Part shown: positions 23,501-34,500 of the stretch, one piece after another
Layout: each line of letters begins with the position of its first letter
How positions within the stretch are numbered: the first letter of the stretch is position 1
Notes under the pieces: generated by a model
What the model was told of the DNA's origin: nothing
The model's input: only the letters and a program-made list of their open reading frames with translations
Database searches by the model: none
Origin: Hydractinia symbiolongicarpus
Lineage: Eukaryota > Cnidaria > Hydrozoa > Anthoathecata > Hydractiniidae
NCBI RefSeq assembly: GCF_029227915.1
Contig: NC_079881.1
Coordinates: forward strand, 28,869,501 to 28,933,500
DNA length: 64,000 nucleotides
Direction: 5' to 3'
Program-made: the position numbers and the translations under genes

Positions 23501-24845
23501 ACGAAAACCCGCGATTTCCCGTAAATCCCGGACTCGGCCCGTATAGTCAAAAGTATACAAGGAAAGTACCCATGGAGTAAACTCATTTTCCGAACGATTT
23601 TTTAAATTATTTTTTCACCAATAAAACGCATGAGACTTGTAGTTTTCAAAAATTTTTCATTTTTGATGGGACGCTGAATAAAAGAAGTTTAATCGCCGGC
23701 AAACGAAAACCCGCGATTTCCCGTAAATCCCGGACTCCGCCCGTATAGTCAAAATTATACAAAGAAAGTACCCAGGGAGTAAACTCATTTTCCGAACGAT
23801 TTTTTAAATTATTTTTTCACCACTAAAGCCCATGAGACTTGTAGTTTTTAAAAATGTTTTCATTTTTGATTAGACGCTGAATAAAAGGAGTTTAATCGCC
23901 GGCAAACGAAAACCCGCCATTTCCCGTAAATCCCGGGCTTGGCCCGTATAGTCAAAAGTATACTAAGAAAGTACCCAGGGAGTAAACTCATTTCCCGAAC
24001 GATTTTTTATATTATTTTTTCACCACTAAAACGCATGAGACTTGTAGTTTTCAAAATTGTTTTCATTTTTGATGGGACGCTGAATAAAAGAAGTTTAATC
24101 GCCGGCAAACGAAAACCCGCGATTTCCCGTAAATCCCGGACTCGGCCCGTATAGTCAAAAGTATACAAGGAAAGTACCCATGGAGTAAACTCATTTTCCG
24201 AACGATTTTTTAAATTAATTTTTCACCAATAAAACGCATGAGACTTGTAGTTTTCAAAAATGTTTTCATTTTTGATGAGATGCTTAATGAAAGAGGTTTA
24301 ATCGCTGGCAAACGAAAACCAGCGATTTCCCCTAAATCCCGGGCTTGACCCGTGTAGTCGAATGTATACAAAGAAAGTACCCAGGGAGTAAACTCATTTC
24401 CCGAACGATTTTTAAAATTTTTTTTCACCACTAAAACGCATGAGACTTGTAGTTTTCAAAAGTGTTTTCATTTTTGATGAGATGCTTAATGAAAGAGGTT
24501 TAATCGCCGGCAAACGAAAACCCGCGATTTCCCGTAAATCCCGGGCTTGGCCCGTATAGTCGAATGTATACAAAGAAAGAACCCTGTGAGTAATCTCATT
24601 TCCCGAACGATTTTTTGAATTATTTTTTTACCACTAAAACGCATGAGACTTGTAGTTTTCAAAAATGTTTTCATTTTTGATGAGACGCTTAATGAAAGAG
24701 GTTTAATCGCTGGCAAACGAAAACCAGCGATTTCCCCTAAATCCCGGGCTTGACCCGTGTAGTCGAATGTATACAAAGAAAGTACCCAGGGAGTAAACTC
24801 ATTTTCTGAACGATTTTTTAAATTATTTTTTCACCACTAAAGCCT
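20589..24845. repeat. Long HOR, copy 1 (21 monomers, 4257 bp)
   Basis: Head P-R-L-M-N-L-M, then a variable body. P has GATTAGACGCTG, AAAAGGAG, CGCCATTTCCCG and TATACTAAG with TTTTATATTATTTT. R has GATGGGACGCTG with GACTCGGCCCG. The second L carries AAAGAGATTCAATCG and AAAAGTG. The second M carries GGCAATCG and GGCCCATATAG. N lacks one base (ATTCCGACTCGG). The body holds the 1217-bp tandem duplication listed separately and ends L-M-L. Confidence 0.85.
21804..24237. repeat. 1217-bp hexamer tandem duplication
   Basis: Six monomers M-M-R-K-P-R at 21804-23020 are repeated at 23021-24237 with an offset of exactly 1217 bp. Shared private variants include CAAAATTGTTTTC, GGCAATCG, GGCCCATATAG, GACTCCGCCCG and AAAATTATAC. 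The R before each block's end has TTAATTTTTCACC. This block is absent from long-HOR copies 2 and 3, so it arose or was retained only in copy 1. Confidence 0.87.
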
Positions 24846-26263
24846 ATGAGACTTGTAGTTTTTAAAAATGTTTTCATTTTTGATTAGACGCTGAATAAAA
24901 GGAGTTTAATCGCCGGCAAACGAAAACCCGCCATTTCCCGTAAATCCCGGGCTTGGCCCGTATAGTCAAAAGTATACTAAGAAAGTACCCAGGGAGTAAA
25001 CTCATTTCCCGAACGATTTTTTATATTATTTTTTCACCACTAAAACGCATGAGACTTGTAGTTTTCAAAAATGTTTTCATTTTTGATGGGACGCTGAATA
25101 AAAGAAGTTTAATCGCCGGCAAACGAAAACCCGCGATTTCCCGTAAATCCCGGACTCGGCCCGTATAGTCAAAAGTATACAAAGAAAGTACCCAGGGAGT
25201 AAACTCATTTTCCGAACGATTTTTTAAATTACTTTTTCACCAATAAAACGCATGAGACTTGTAGTTTTCAAAAATGTTTTCATTTTTGATGAGACGCTTA
25301 ATGAAAGAGGTTTAATCGCTGGCAAACGAAAACCAGCGATTTCCCCTAAATCCCGGGCTTGACCCGTGTAGTCGAATGTATACAAAGAAAGTACCCAGGG
25401 AGTAAACTCATTTCCCGAACGATTTTTAAAATTTTTTTTCACCACTGAAACGCATGAGACTTGTAGTTTTCAAAAGTGTTTTCATTTTTGATGAGATGCT
25501 TAATGAAAGAGGTTTAATCGCCGGCAAACGAAACCCCGCGATTTCCCGTAAATCCCGGGCTTGGCCCGCATAGTCGAATGTATACAAAGAAAGAACCCTG
25601 TGAGTAATCTCATTTCCCGAACGATTTTTTGAATTATTTTTTTACCACTAAAACGCATGAGACTTGTAGTTTTCAAAAATGTTTTCATTTTTGATTAGAC
25701 GCTGAATAAAAGGAGTTTAATCGCCGGCAAACGGAAACCCGCGACTTCCCTTAAATTCCGACTCGGTCCGTATAGTCAAAAGTATACAAAGAAAGTACCC
25801 AGGGAGTAAACTCATTTTCCGAACGATTTTTTAAATTACTTTTTCACCAATAAAACGCATGAGACTTGTAGTTTTCAAAAGTGTTTTCATTTTTGATGAG
25901 ACGCTTAATGAAAGAGATTCAATCGCTGGCAAACGAAAACCAGCGATTTCCCCTAAATCCCGGGCTTGACCCGTGTAGTCGAATGTATACAAAGAAAGTA
26001 CCCAGGGAGTAAACTCATTTCCCGAACGATTTTTAAAATTTTTTTTCACCACTAAAACGCATGAGACTTGTAGTTTTCAAAAGTGTTTTCATTTTTGATG
26101 AGATGCTTAATGAAAGAGGTTTAATCGCCGGCAATCGAAAACCTGCGATTTCCCGTAAATCCCGGGCTTGGCCCATATAGTCAAAAGTATACAAAGAAAG
26201 TACCCAGGGAGTAAACTCATTTTCCGAACGATTTTTTAAATTATTTTTTCACCACTAAAGCCC

Positions 26264-26466
26264 ATGAGACTTGTAGTTTTTAAAAATGTTTTCATTTTTG
26301 ATTAGACGCTAAATAAAAGGAGTTTAATCGCCGGCAAACGAAAACCCGCGATTTCCCGTAAATCCCGGACTCGGCCCGTATAGTCAAAAGTATACAAGGA
26401 AAGTACCCATGGAGTAAACTCATTTTCCGAACGATTTTTTAAATTATTTTTTCACCAATAAAACGC
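26264..26466. repeat. P/R hybrid monomer
   Basis: Starts as P (TTTTTAAAAATG, GATTAGACGCTAAAT, AAAAGGAG) and continues as R (CGCGATTTCCCG, GACTCGGCCCG, ATACAAGGAAAG, CCATGGAG). The switch lies between unit positions of about 60 and 85. The corresponding unit of copy 3 (30316) is a full P followed by R, so this hybrid removed one monomer from copy 2. Confidence 0.8.
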
Positions 26467-28492
26467 ATGAGACTTGTAGTTTTCAAAAATTTTTCATTTT
26501 TGATGGGACGCTGAATAAAAGAAGTTTAATCGCCGGCAAACGAAAACCCGCGATTTCCCGTAAATCCCGGACTCCGCCCGTATAGTCAAAATTATACAAA
26601 GAAAGTACCCAGGGAGTAAACTCATTTTCCGAACGATTTTTTAAATTATTTTTTCACCACTAAAGCCCATGAGACTTGTAGTTTTTAAAAATGTTTTCAT
26701 TTTTGATTAGACGCTGAATAAAAGGAGTTTAATCGCCGGCAAACGAAAACCCGCCATTTCCCGTAAATCCCGGGCTTGGCCCGTATAGTCAAAAGTATAC
26801 TAAGAAAGTACCCAGGGAGTAAACTCATTTCCCGAACGATTTTTTATATTATTTTTTCACCACTAAAACGCATGAGACTTGTAGTTTTCAAAATTGTTTT
26901 CATTTTTGATGGGACGCTGAATAAAAGAAGTTTAATCGCCGGCAAACGAAAACCCGCGATTTCCCGTAAATCCCGGACTCGGCCCGTATAGTCAAAAGTA
27001 TACAAGGAAAGTACCCATGGAGTAAACTCATTTTCCGAACGATTTTTTAAATTAATTTTTCACCAATAAAACGCATGAGACTTGTAGTTTTCAAAAATGT
27101 TTTCATTTTTGATGAGACGCTTAATGAAAGAGGTTTAATCGCTGGCAAACGAAAACCAGCGATTTCCCCTAAATCCCGGGCTTGACCCGTGTAGTCGAAT
27201 GTATACAAAGAAAGTACCCAGGGAGTAAACTCATTTCCCGAACGATTTTTAAAATTTTTTTTCACCACTAAAACGCATGAGACTTGTAGTTTTCAAAAGT
27301 GTTTTCATTTTTGATGAGATGCTTAATGAAAGAGGTTTAATCGCCGGCAAACGAAAACCCGCGATTTCCCGTAAATCCCGGGCTTGGCCCGTATAGTCGA
27401 ATGTATACAAAGAAAGAACCCTGTGAGTAATCTCATTTCCCGAACGATTTTTTGAATTATTTTTTTACCACTAAAACGCATGAGACTTGTAGTTTTCAAA
27501 AATTTTTCATTTTTGATGGGACGCTGAATAAAAGAAGTTTAATCGCCGGCAAACGAAAACCCGCGATTTCCCGTAAATCCCGGACTCCGCCCGTATAGTC
27601 AAAATTATACAAAGAAAGTACCCAGGGAGTAAACTCATTTTCCGAACGATTTTTTAAATTATTTTTTCACCACTAAAGCCCATGAGACTTGTAGTTTTTA
27701 AAAATGTTTTCATTTTTGATTAGACGCTGAATAAAAGGAGTTTAATCGCCGGCAAACGAAAACCCGCCATTTCCCGTAAATCCCGGGCTTGGCCCGTATA
27801 GTCAAAAGTATACTAAGAAAGTACCCAGGGAGTAAACTCATTTCCCGAACGATTTTTTATATTATTTTTTCACCACTAAAACGCATGAGACTTGTAGTTT
27901 TCAAAATTGTTTTCATTTTTGATGGGACGCTGAATAAAAGAAGTTTAATCGCCGGCAAACGAAAACCCGCGATTTCCCGTAAATCCCGGACTCGGCCCGT
28001 ATAGTCAAAAGTATACAAGGAAAGTACCCATGGAGTAAACTCATTTTCCGAACGATTTTTTAAATTAATTTTTCACCAATAAAACGCATGAGACTTGTAG
28101 TTTTCAAAAATGTTTTCATTTTTGATGAGACGCTTAATGAAAGAGGTTTAATCGCTGGCAAACGAAAACCAGCGATTTCCCCTAAATCCCGGGCTTGACC
28201 CGTGTAGTCGAATGTATACAAAGAAAGTACCCAGGGAGTAAACTCATTTCCCGAACGATTTTTAAAATTTTTTTTCACCACTAAAACGCATGAGACTTGT
28301 AGTTTTCAAAAGTGTTTTCATTTTTGATGAGATGCTTAATGAAAGAGGTTTAATCGCCGGCAAACGAAAACCCGCGATTTCCCGTAAATCCCGGGCTTGG
28401 CCCGTATAGTCGAATGTATACAAAGAAAGAACCCTGTGAGTAATCTCATTTCCCGAACGATTTTTTGAATTATTTTTTTACCACTAAAACGC
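26467..28492. repeat. 1013-bp pentamer tandem duplication
   Basis: K-P-R-L-M at 26467-27479 is repeated at 27480-28492 with an offset of exactly 1013 bp. The second K (27480) follows M directly, with the longer ACTAAAACGC end. It is the same type of M-to-K junction seen at 17557, but with the local K variants GACTCCGCCCG and AAAATTATAC, so it formed separately. Confidence 0.86.
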
Positions 28493-28897
28493 ATGAGACT
28501 TGTAGTTTTCAAAAATGTTTTCATTTTTGATTAGACGCTGAATAAAAGGAGTTTAATCGCCGGCAAACGGAAACCCGCGACTTCCCTTAAATTCCGGACT
28601 CGGTCCGTATAGTCAAAAGTATACAAAGAAAGTACCCAGGGAGTAAACTCATTTTCCGAACGATTTTTTAAATTATTTTTCACCAATAAAACGCATGAGA
28701 CTTGTAGTTTTCAAAAATGTTTTCATTTTTGATGAGACGCTTAATGAAAGAGGTTTAATCGCTGGCAAACGAAAACCAGCGATTTCCCCTAAATCCCGGG
28801 CTTGACCCGTGTAGTCGAATGTATACAAAGAAAGTACCCAGGGAGTAAACTCATTTTCTGAACGATTTTTTAAATTATTTTTTCACCACTAAAGCCC

Positions 28898-31329
28898 ATG
28901 AGACTTGTAGTTTTTAAAAATGTTTTCATTTTTGATTAGACGCTGAATAAAAGGAGTTTAATCGCCGGCAAACGAAAACCCGCCATTTCCCGTAAATCCC
29001 GGGCTTGGCCCGTATAGTCAAAAGTATACTAAGAAAGTACCCAGGGAGTAAACTCATTTCCCGAACGATTTTTTATATTATTTTTTCACCACTAAAACGC
29101 ATGAGACTTGTAGTTTTCAAAAATGTTTTCATTTTTGATGGGACGCTGAATAAAAGAAGTTTAATCGCCGGCAAACGAAAACCCGCGATTTCCCGTAAAT
29201 CCCGGACTCGGCCCGTATAGTCAAAAGTATACAAAGAAAGTACCCAGGGAGTAAACTCATTTTCCGAACGATTTTTTAAATTACTTTTTCACCAATAAAA
29301 CGCATGAGACTTGTAGTTTTCAAAAATGTTTTCATTTTTGATGAGACGCTTAATGAAAGAGGTTTAATCGCTGGCAAACGAAAACCAGCGATTTCCCCTA
29401 AATCCCGGGCTTGACCCGTGTAGTCGAATGTATACAAAGAAAGTACCCAGGGAGTAAACTCATTTCCCGAACGATTTTTAAAATTTTTTTTCACCACTGA
29501 AACGCATGAGACTTGTAGTTTTCAAAAGTGTTTTCATTTTTGATGAGATGCTTAATGAAAGAGGTTTAATCGCCGGCAAACGAAAACCCGCGATTTCCCG
29601 TAAATCCCGGGCTTGGCCCGCATAGTCGAATGTATACAAAGAAAGAACCCTGTGAGTAATCTCATTTCCCGAACGATTTTTTGAATTATTTTTTTACCAC
29701 TAAAACGCATGAGACTTGTAGTTTTCAAAAATGTTTTCATTTTTGGTTAGACGCTGAATAAAAGGAGTTTAATCGCCGGCAAACGGAAACCCGCGACTTC
29801 CCTTAAATTCCGACTCGGTCCGTATAGTCAAAAGTATACAAAGAAAGTACCCAGGGAGTAAACTCATTTTCCGAACGATTTTTTAAATTACTTTTTCACC
29901 AATAAAACGCATGAGACTTGTAGTTTTCAAAAGTGTTTTCATTTTTGATGAGACGCTTAATGAAAGAGATTCAATCGCTGGCAAACGAAAACCAGCGATT
30001 TCCCCTAAATCCCGGGCTTGACCCGTGTAGTCGAATGTATACAAAGAAAGTACCCAGGGAGTAAACTCATTTCCCGAACGATTTTTAAAATTTTTTTTCA
30101 CCACTAAAACGCATGAGACTTGTAGTTTTCAAAAGTGTTTTCATTTTTGATGAGATGCTTAATGAAAGAGGTTTAATCGCCGGCAATCGAAAACCTGCGA
30201 TTTCCCGTAAATCCCGGGCTTGGCCCATATAGTCAAAAGTATACAAAGAAAGTACCCAGGGAGTAAACTCATTTTCCGAACGATTTTTTAAATTATTTTT
30301 TCACCACTAAAGCCCATGAGACTTGTAGTTTTTAAAAATGTTTTCATTTTTGATTAGACGCTAAATAAAAGGAGTTTAATCGCCGGCAAACGAAAACCCG
30401 CCATTTCCCGTAAATCCCGGGCTTGGCCCGTATAGTCAAAAGTATACTAAGAAAGTACCCAGGGAGTAAACTCATTTCCCGAACGATTTTTTATATTATT
30501 TTTTCACCACTAAAACGCATGAGACTTGTAGTTTTCAAAATTGTTTTCATTTTTGATGGGACGCTGAATAAAAGAAGTTTAATCGCCGGCAAACGAAAAC
30601 CCGCGATTTCCCGTAAATCCCGGACTCGGCCCGTATAGTCAAAAGTATATAAGGAAAGTACCCATGGAGTAAACTCATTTTCCGAACGATTTTTTAAATT
30701 ATTTTTTCACCAATAAAACGCATGAGACTTGTAGTTTTCAAAAATTTTTCATTTTTGATGGGACGCTGAATAAAAGAAGTTTAATCGCCGGCAAACGAAA
30801 ACCCGCGATTTCCCGTAAATCCCGGACTCCGCCCGTATAGTCAAAATTATACAAAGAAAGTACCCAGGGAGTAAACTCATTTTCCGAACGATTTTTTAAA
30901 TTATTTTTTCACCACTAAAGCCCATGAGACTTGTAGTTTTTAAAAATGTTTTCATTTTTGATTAGACGCTGAATAAAAGGAGTTTAATCGCCGCCAAACG
31001 AAAACCCGCCATTTCCCGTAAATCCCGGGCTTGGCCCGTATAGTCAAAAGTATACTAAGAAAGTACCCAGGGAGTAAACTCATTTCCCGAACGATTTTTT
31101 ATATTATTTTTTCACCACTAAAACGCATGAGACTTGTAGTTTTCAAAATTGTTTTCATTTTTGATGGGGCGCTGAATAAAAGAAGTTTAATCGCCGGCAA
31201 ACGAAAACCCGCGATTTCCCGTAAATCCCGGACTCGGCCCGTATAGTCAAAAGTATACAAGGAAAGTACCCATGGAGTAAACTCATTTTCCGAACGATTT
31301 TTTAAATTAATTTTTCACCAATAAAACGC
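28898..31329. repeat. Long HOR, copy 3 (truncated, 12 monomers)
   Basis: P-R-L-M-N-L-M head at an offset of 4052 bp from copy 2, followed by P-R-K-P-R. It stops at a domain boundary at 31330. Point differences include TTTTTGGTTAGACG at 29752, TATATAAGG at 30646, GCCGCCAAACG at 30991 and GATGGGGCGCTG at 31163. Confidence 0.84.
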
Positions 31330-31532
31330 ATGAGACTTGTAGTTTTCAAAAATGTTTTCATTTTTTATGAGACGCTTAATGAAAGAGGTTTAATCGCCGG
31401 CAAACGAAAACCAGCGATTTCCCCTAAATCCCGGGCTTGGCACGTATAGTCAAAAGTATACGAAGAAAGTACCCAGGGAGTAAACTCATTTCCCGAACGA
31501 TTTCTTAAATTATTTCTTCACCACTAAAACGC
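31330..31532. repeat. Boundary monomer, J head with S-type tail
   Basis: Begins like J (TTTTTTATGAGACGC, CCAGCGATTTCCCC) and ends with markers of the next domain (TATACGAAG, TTATTTCTTCACC). To its left, units of 201-203 bp prevail; to its right, 40 consecutive units are exactly 203 bp. It is the sharpest domain boundary in the window. Confidence 0.75.
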
Positions 31533-34500
31533 ATAAGACTTGTAGTTTTCAAAAATGTTTTCATTTTTGATGAGACCCTAAATAAAAGAAGTTTAATCGC
31601 TGGCAAACGAAAACCCGCGATTTCCCGTAAATCCCGGGCTTGGCCCGTATAGTCAAAAGTATACAAAGAAAGTACCCAGGGAGCAAACTCATTTCCGGAA
31701 CGATTTTTTAAATTATTTTTTCACCACTAAAACGCATGAGACTTGTAGTCTTCAAACTTGTTTTCATTTTTGATGAGACGCTGAATAAAAGAAGTTTAAT
31801 CGCCGGCAAAGGAAAACCTGCGATTTCCTGCAAATCCCGGACTCGGCCTGTAAAGTCAAAAGTATACAAAGAAAGTACCCAAGGTGTAAACTCATTTCCC
31901 GAACGATTTTTTAAATTATTATTTTACCACTAAAACGCATGAGACTTGTAGTTTTCAAAAATGTTTTCATTTTTGATGAGACGCTGAATAAAAGAAGTTT
32001 AATCGCCGGCAAACGAAAACCTGCGATTTCCCGTAATTCCCGGACTCGGCCCGTATAGACAAAAGTATACAAAGAAAGTACCCAGGGTGTAAACTCATTT
32101 CCCGAACGATTTTTTAAATTATTATTTCACCACTAAAGCAAATGAGACATGTAGTTTTTAAAGATGTTTTCATTTTTGATGAGACGCTGTATAAAAGAAG
32201 TTTAATCGCCGGCAAACGAAAACCCGTGACTTCCCGTAACTCTCGGACTCGGCCCGTATAGTCAAAAGTATACGAAGAAAATACCCAGGGAGTAAACTCA
32301 TTTCCCGAACGATTTTTTAAATTATTTCTTCACCACTAAAACGCATAAAACTTGTAGTTTTCAAAAATGTTTTCATTTTTGATGAGACGCTAAATAAAAG
32401 AAGTTTATTCGCTGGCAAACGAAAAACCGCCATTTCCCGTAAATCCCGGGCTTGGCCCGTATAGTCAAAAGTATACAAAGAAAGTACCCAGGGAGTAAAC
32501 TCATTTCCGGAACGATTTTTTAAATTATTTTTTAACCACTAAAACGCATGAGACTTGTAGTCTTCAAACTTGTTTTCATTTTTGATGAGACGCTGAATAA
32601 AAGAAGTTTAATCGCCGGCAAAGGAAAACCTGGGATTTCCCGTAAATCCCGGACTCGGCCTGTAAAGTCAAAAGTATACAAAGAAAGTACCCAGGGTGTA
32701 AACTCATTTCCCAAACGATTTTTTAAATTTTTATTTCACCACTAAAACGCATGAGACTTGTAGTTTTCAAAAATGTTTTCATTTTTGATGAGACGCTGAA
32801 TAAAAGAAGTTTATTCGCCGGCAAACGAAAACCTGCGATTTCCCGTAAATCCCGGACTCGGCCCGTATATTCAAAAGTATACAATGAAAGAACCCAGGGT
32901 GTAAACTCAATTCCCGAACGATTTTTTAAATTTTTTCTGCACCACTAAAACGCATAAGACTTGTAGTTTTCAAAAATGTTTTCATTTTTGATGAGACGCT
33001 AAATAAAAGAAGTTTAATCGCTGGCAAACGAAAACCCACGATTTCCCGTAAATCCCGGGCTTGGCCCGTATAGTTAAAAGTATACAAAGAAAGTACCCAG
33101 GGAGTAAACTCATTTTCGGAACGATTTTTTAAATTATTTTTTCACCACTAAAACGCATGAGACTTGTAGTCTTCAAACTTGTTTTCATTTTTGATGAGAG
33201 GCTGAATAAAAGAAGTTTAATCGCCGGCAAAGGTAAACCTGCGATTTCCCGTAAATCCCGGACTCGGCCTGTAAAGTCAAAAGTATACAAAGAAAGTACC
33301 CAGGGTGTAAACTCATTTCCCGAACGATTTTTTAAATTATTACTTCACCACTAAAACGCATGAGACTTGTAGTTTTCAAATATGTTTTCATTTTTGATGA
33401 GACGCTGAATAAAAGAAGTTTAATCGCCGGCAAACGAAATCCTGCGATTTCCCGTAAATCCCGGACTCGGCCCGTATAGTCAAAAGTATACAAGGAAAGT
33501 ACCCAGGGTGTAAACTCATTTCCCGAACGATTTTTTAAATTATTACTTCACCACTAAAACGCATGAGACTTGTAGTTTTCAAATATGTTTTCATTTTTGA
33601 TGAGACGCTGAATAAAAGAAGTTTAATCGCCGGCAAACGAAATCCTGCGATTTCCCGTAAATCCCGGACTCGGCCCGTATAGTCAAAAGTATACAAAGAA
33701 AGTACCCAGGGTGTAAACTCATTTTTAGAAGGATTTTTTAAATTATTATTTCACCACTAAAGCCCATGAGACATGTAGTTTTTAAAAATGTTTTCATTTT
33801 TGATTACACGCTGTATAAAAGAAGTTTAATTGCCGGCAAACGAAAAATCGCGTCTTCCCGTAACTCCCGGACTCGGCCCGTATAGTCAAAAGTATACGAA
33901 GAAAGTACCCAGGGAGTAAACTCATTTCCCGAACGATTTTTTAAATTATTTCTTCACCACTAAAACGCATAAAACTTGTTGTTTTCAAAAATGTTTTCAT
34001 TTTTGATGAGACGCTAAATAAAAGAAGTTTAATCGCTGGCAAACGAAAACCCGCCATTTCCCGTAAATCCCGGGCTTGGCCCGTATAGTCAAAAGTATAC
34101 AAAGAAAGTACCCAGGGAGTAAACTCATTACCGGAACGATTTTTTAAATTATTTTTTCACCACTAAAACGCATGAGACTTGTAGTCTTCAAACTTGTTTT
34201 CATTTTTGATGAGACGCTGAATAAAAGAAGTTTAATCGCCGGCAAACGAAAACCTGCGATTTCCCCTAAATCCCGGACTCGGCCCGTATAGTCAAAAGTA
34301 TACAAAGAAAGTACCCAGGGTGTAAACTCATTTCCCGAACGATTTTTTAAATTATTTCTTCACCACTAAAACGCATAAGACTTGTAGATTTCAAAAATGT
34401 TTTCATTTTTGATGAGACGCTAAATAAAAGAAGTTTAATCGCTGGAAAAGGAAAACTCGCGATTTCCCGTAAATCCCGGGCTTGGCCCGTATAGTCAAAA

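Larger units (their letters stand above)
24846..28897. repeat. Long HOR, copy 2 (20 monomers, 4052 bp)
   Basis: Same P-R-L-M-N-L-M head as copy 1 with the same private variants, at an offset of 4257 bp (for example 20792 to 25049, 21602 to 25859). The body then differs: a P/R hybrid, K-P-R-L-M twice, and N-L. CGAAACCCCGCG near 25530 is a point difference from copy 1. Confidence 0.84.
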
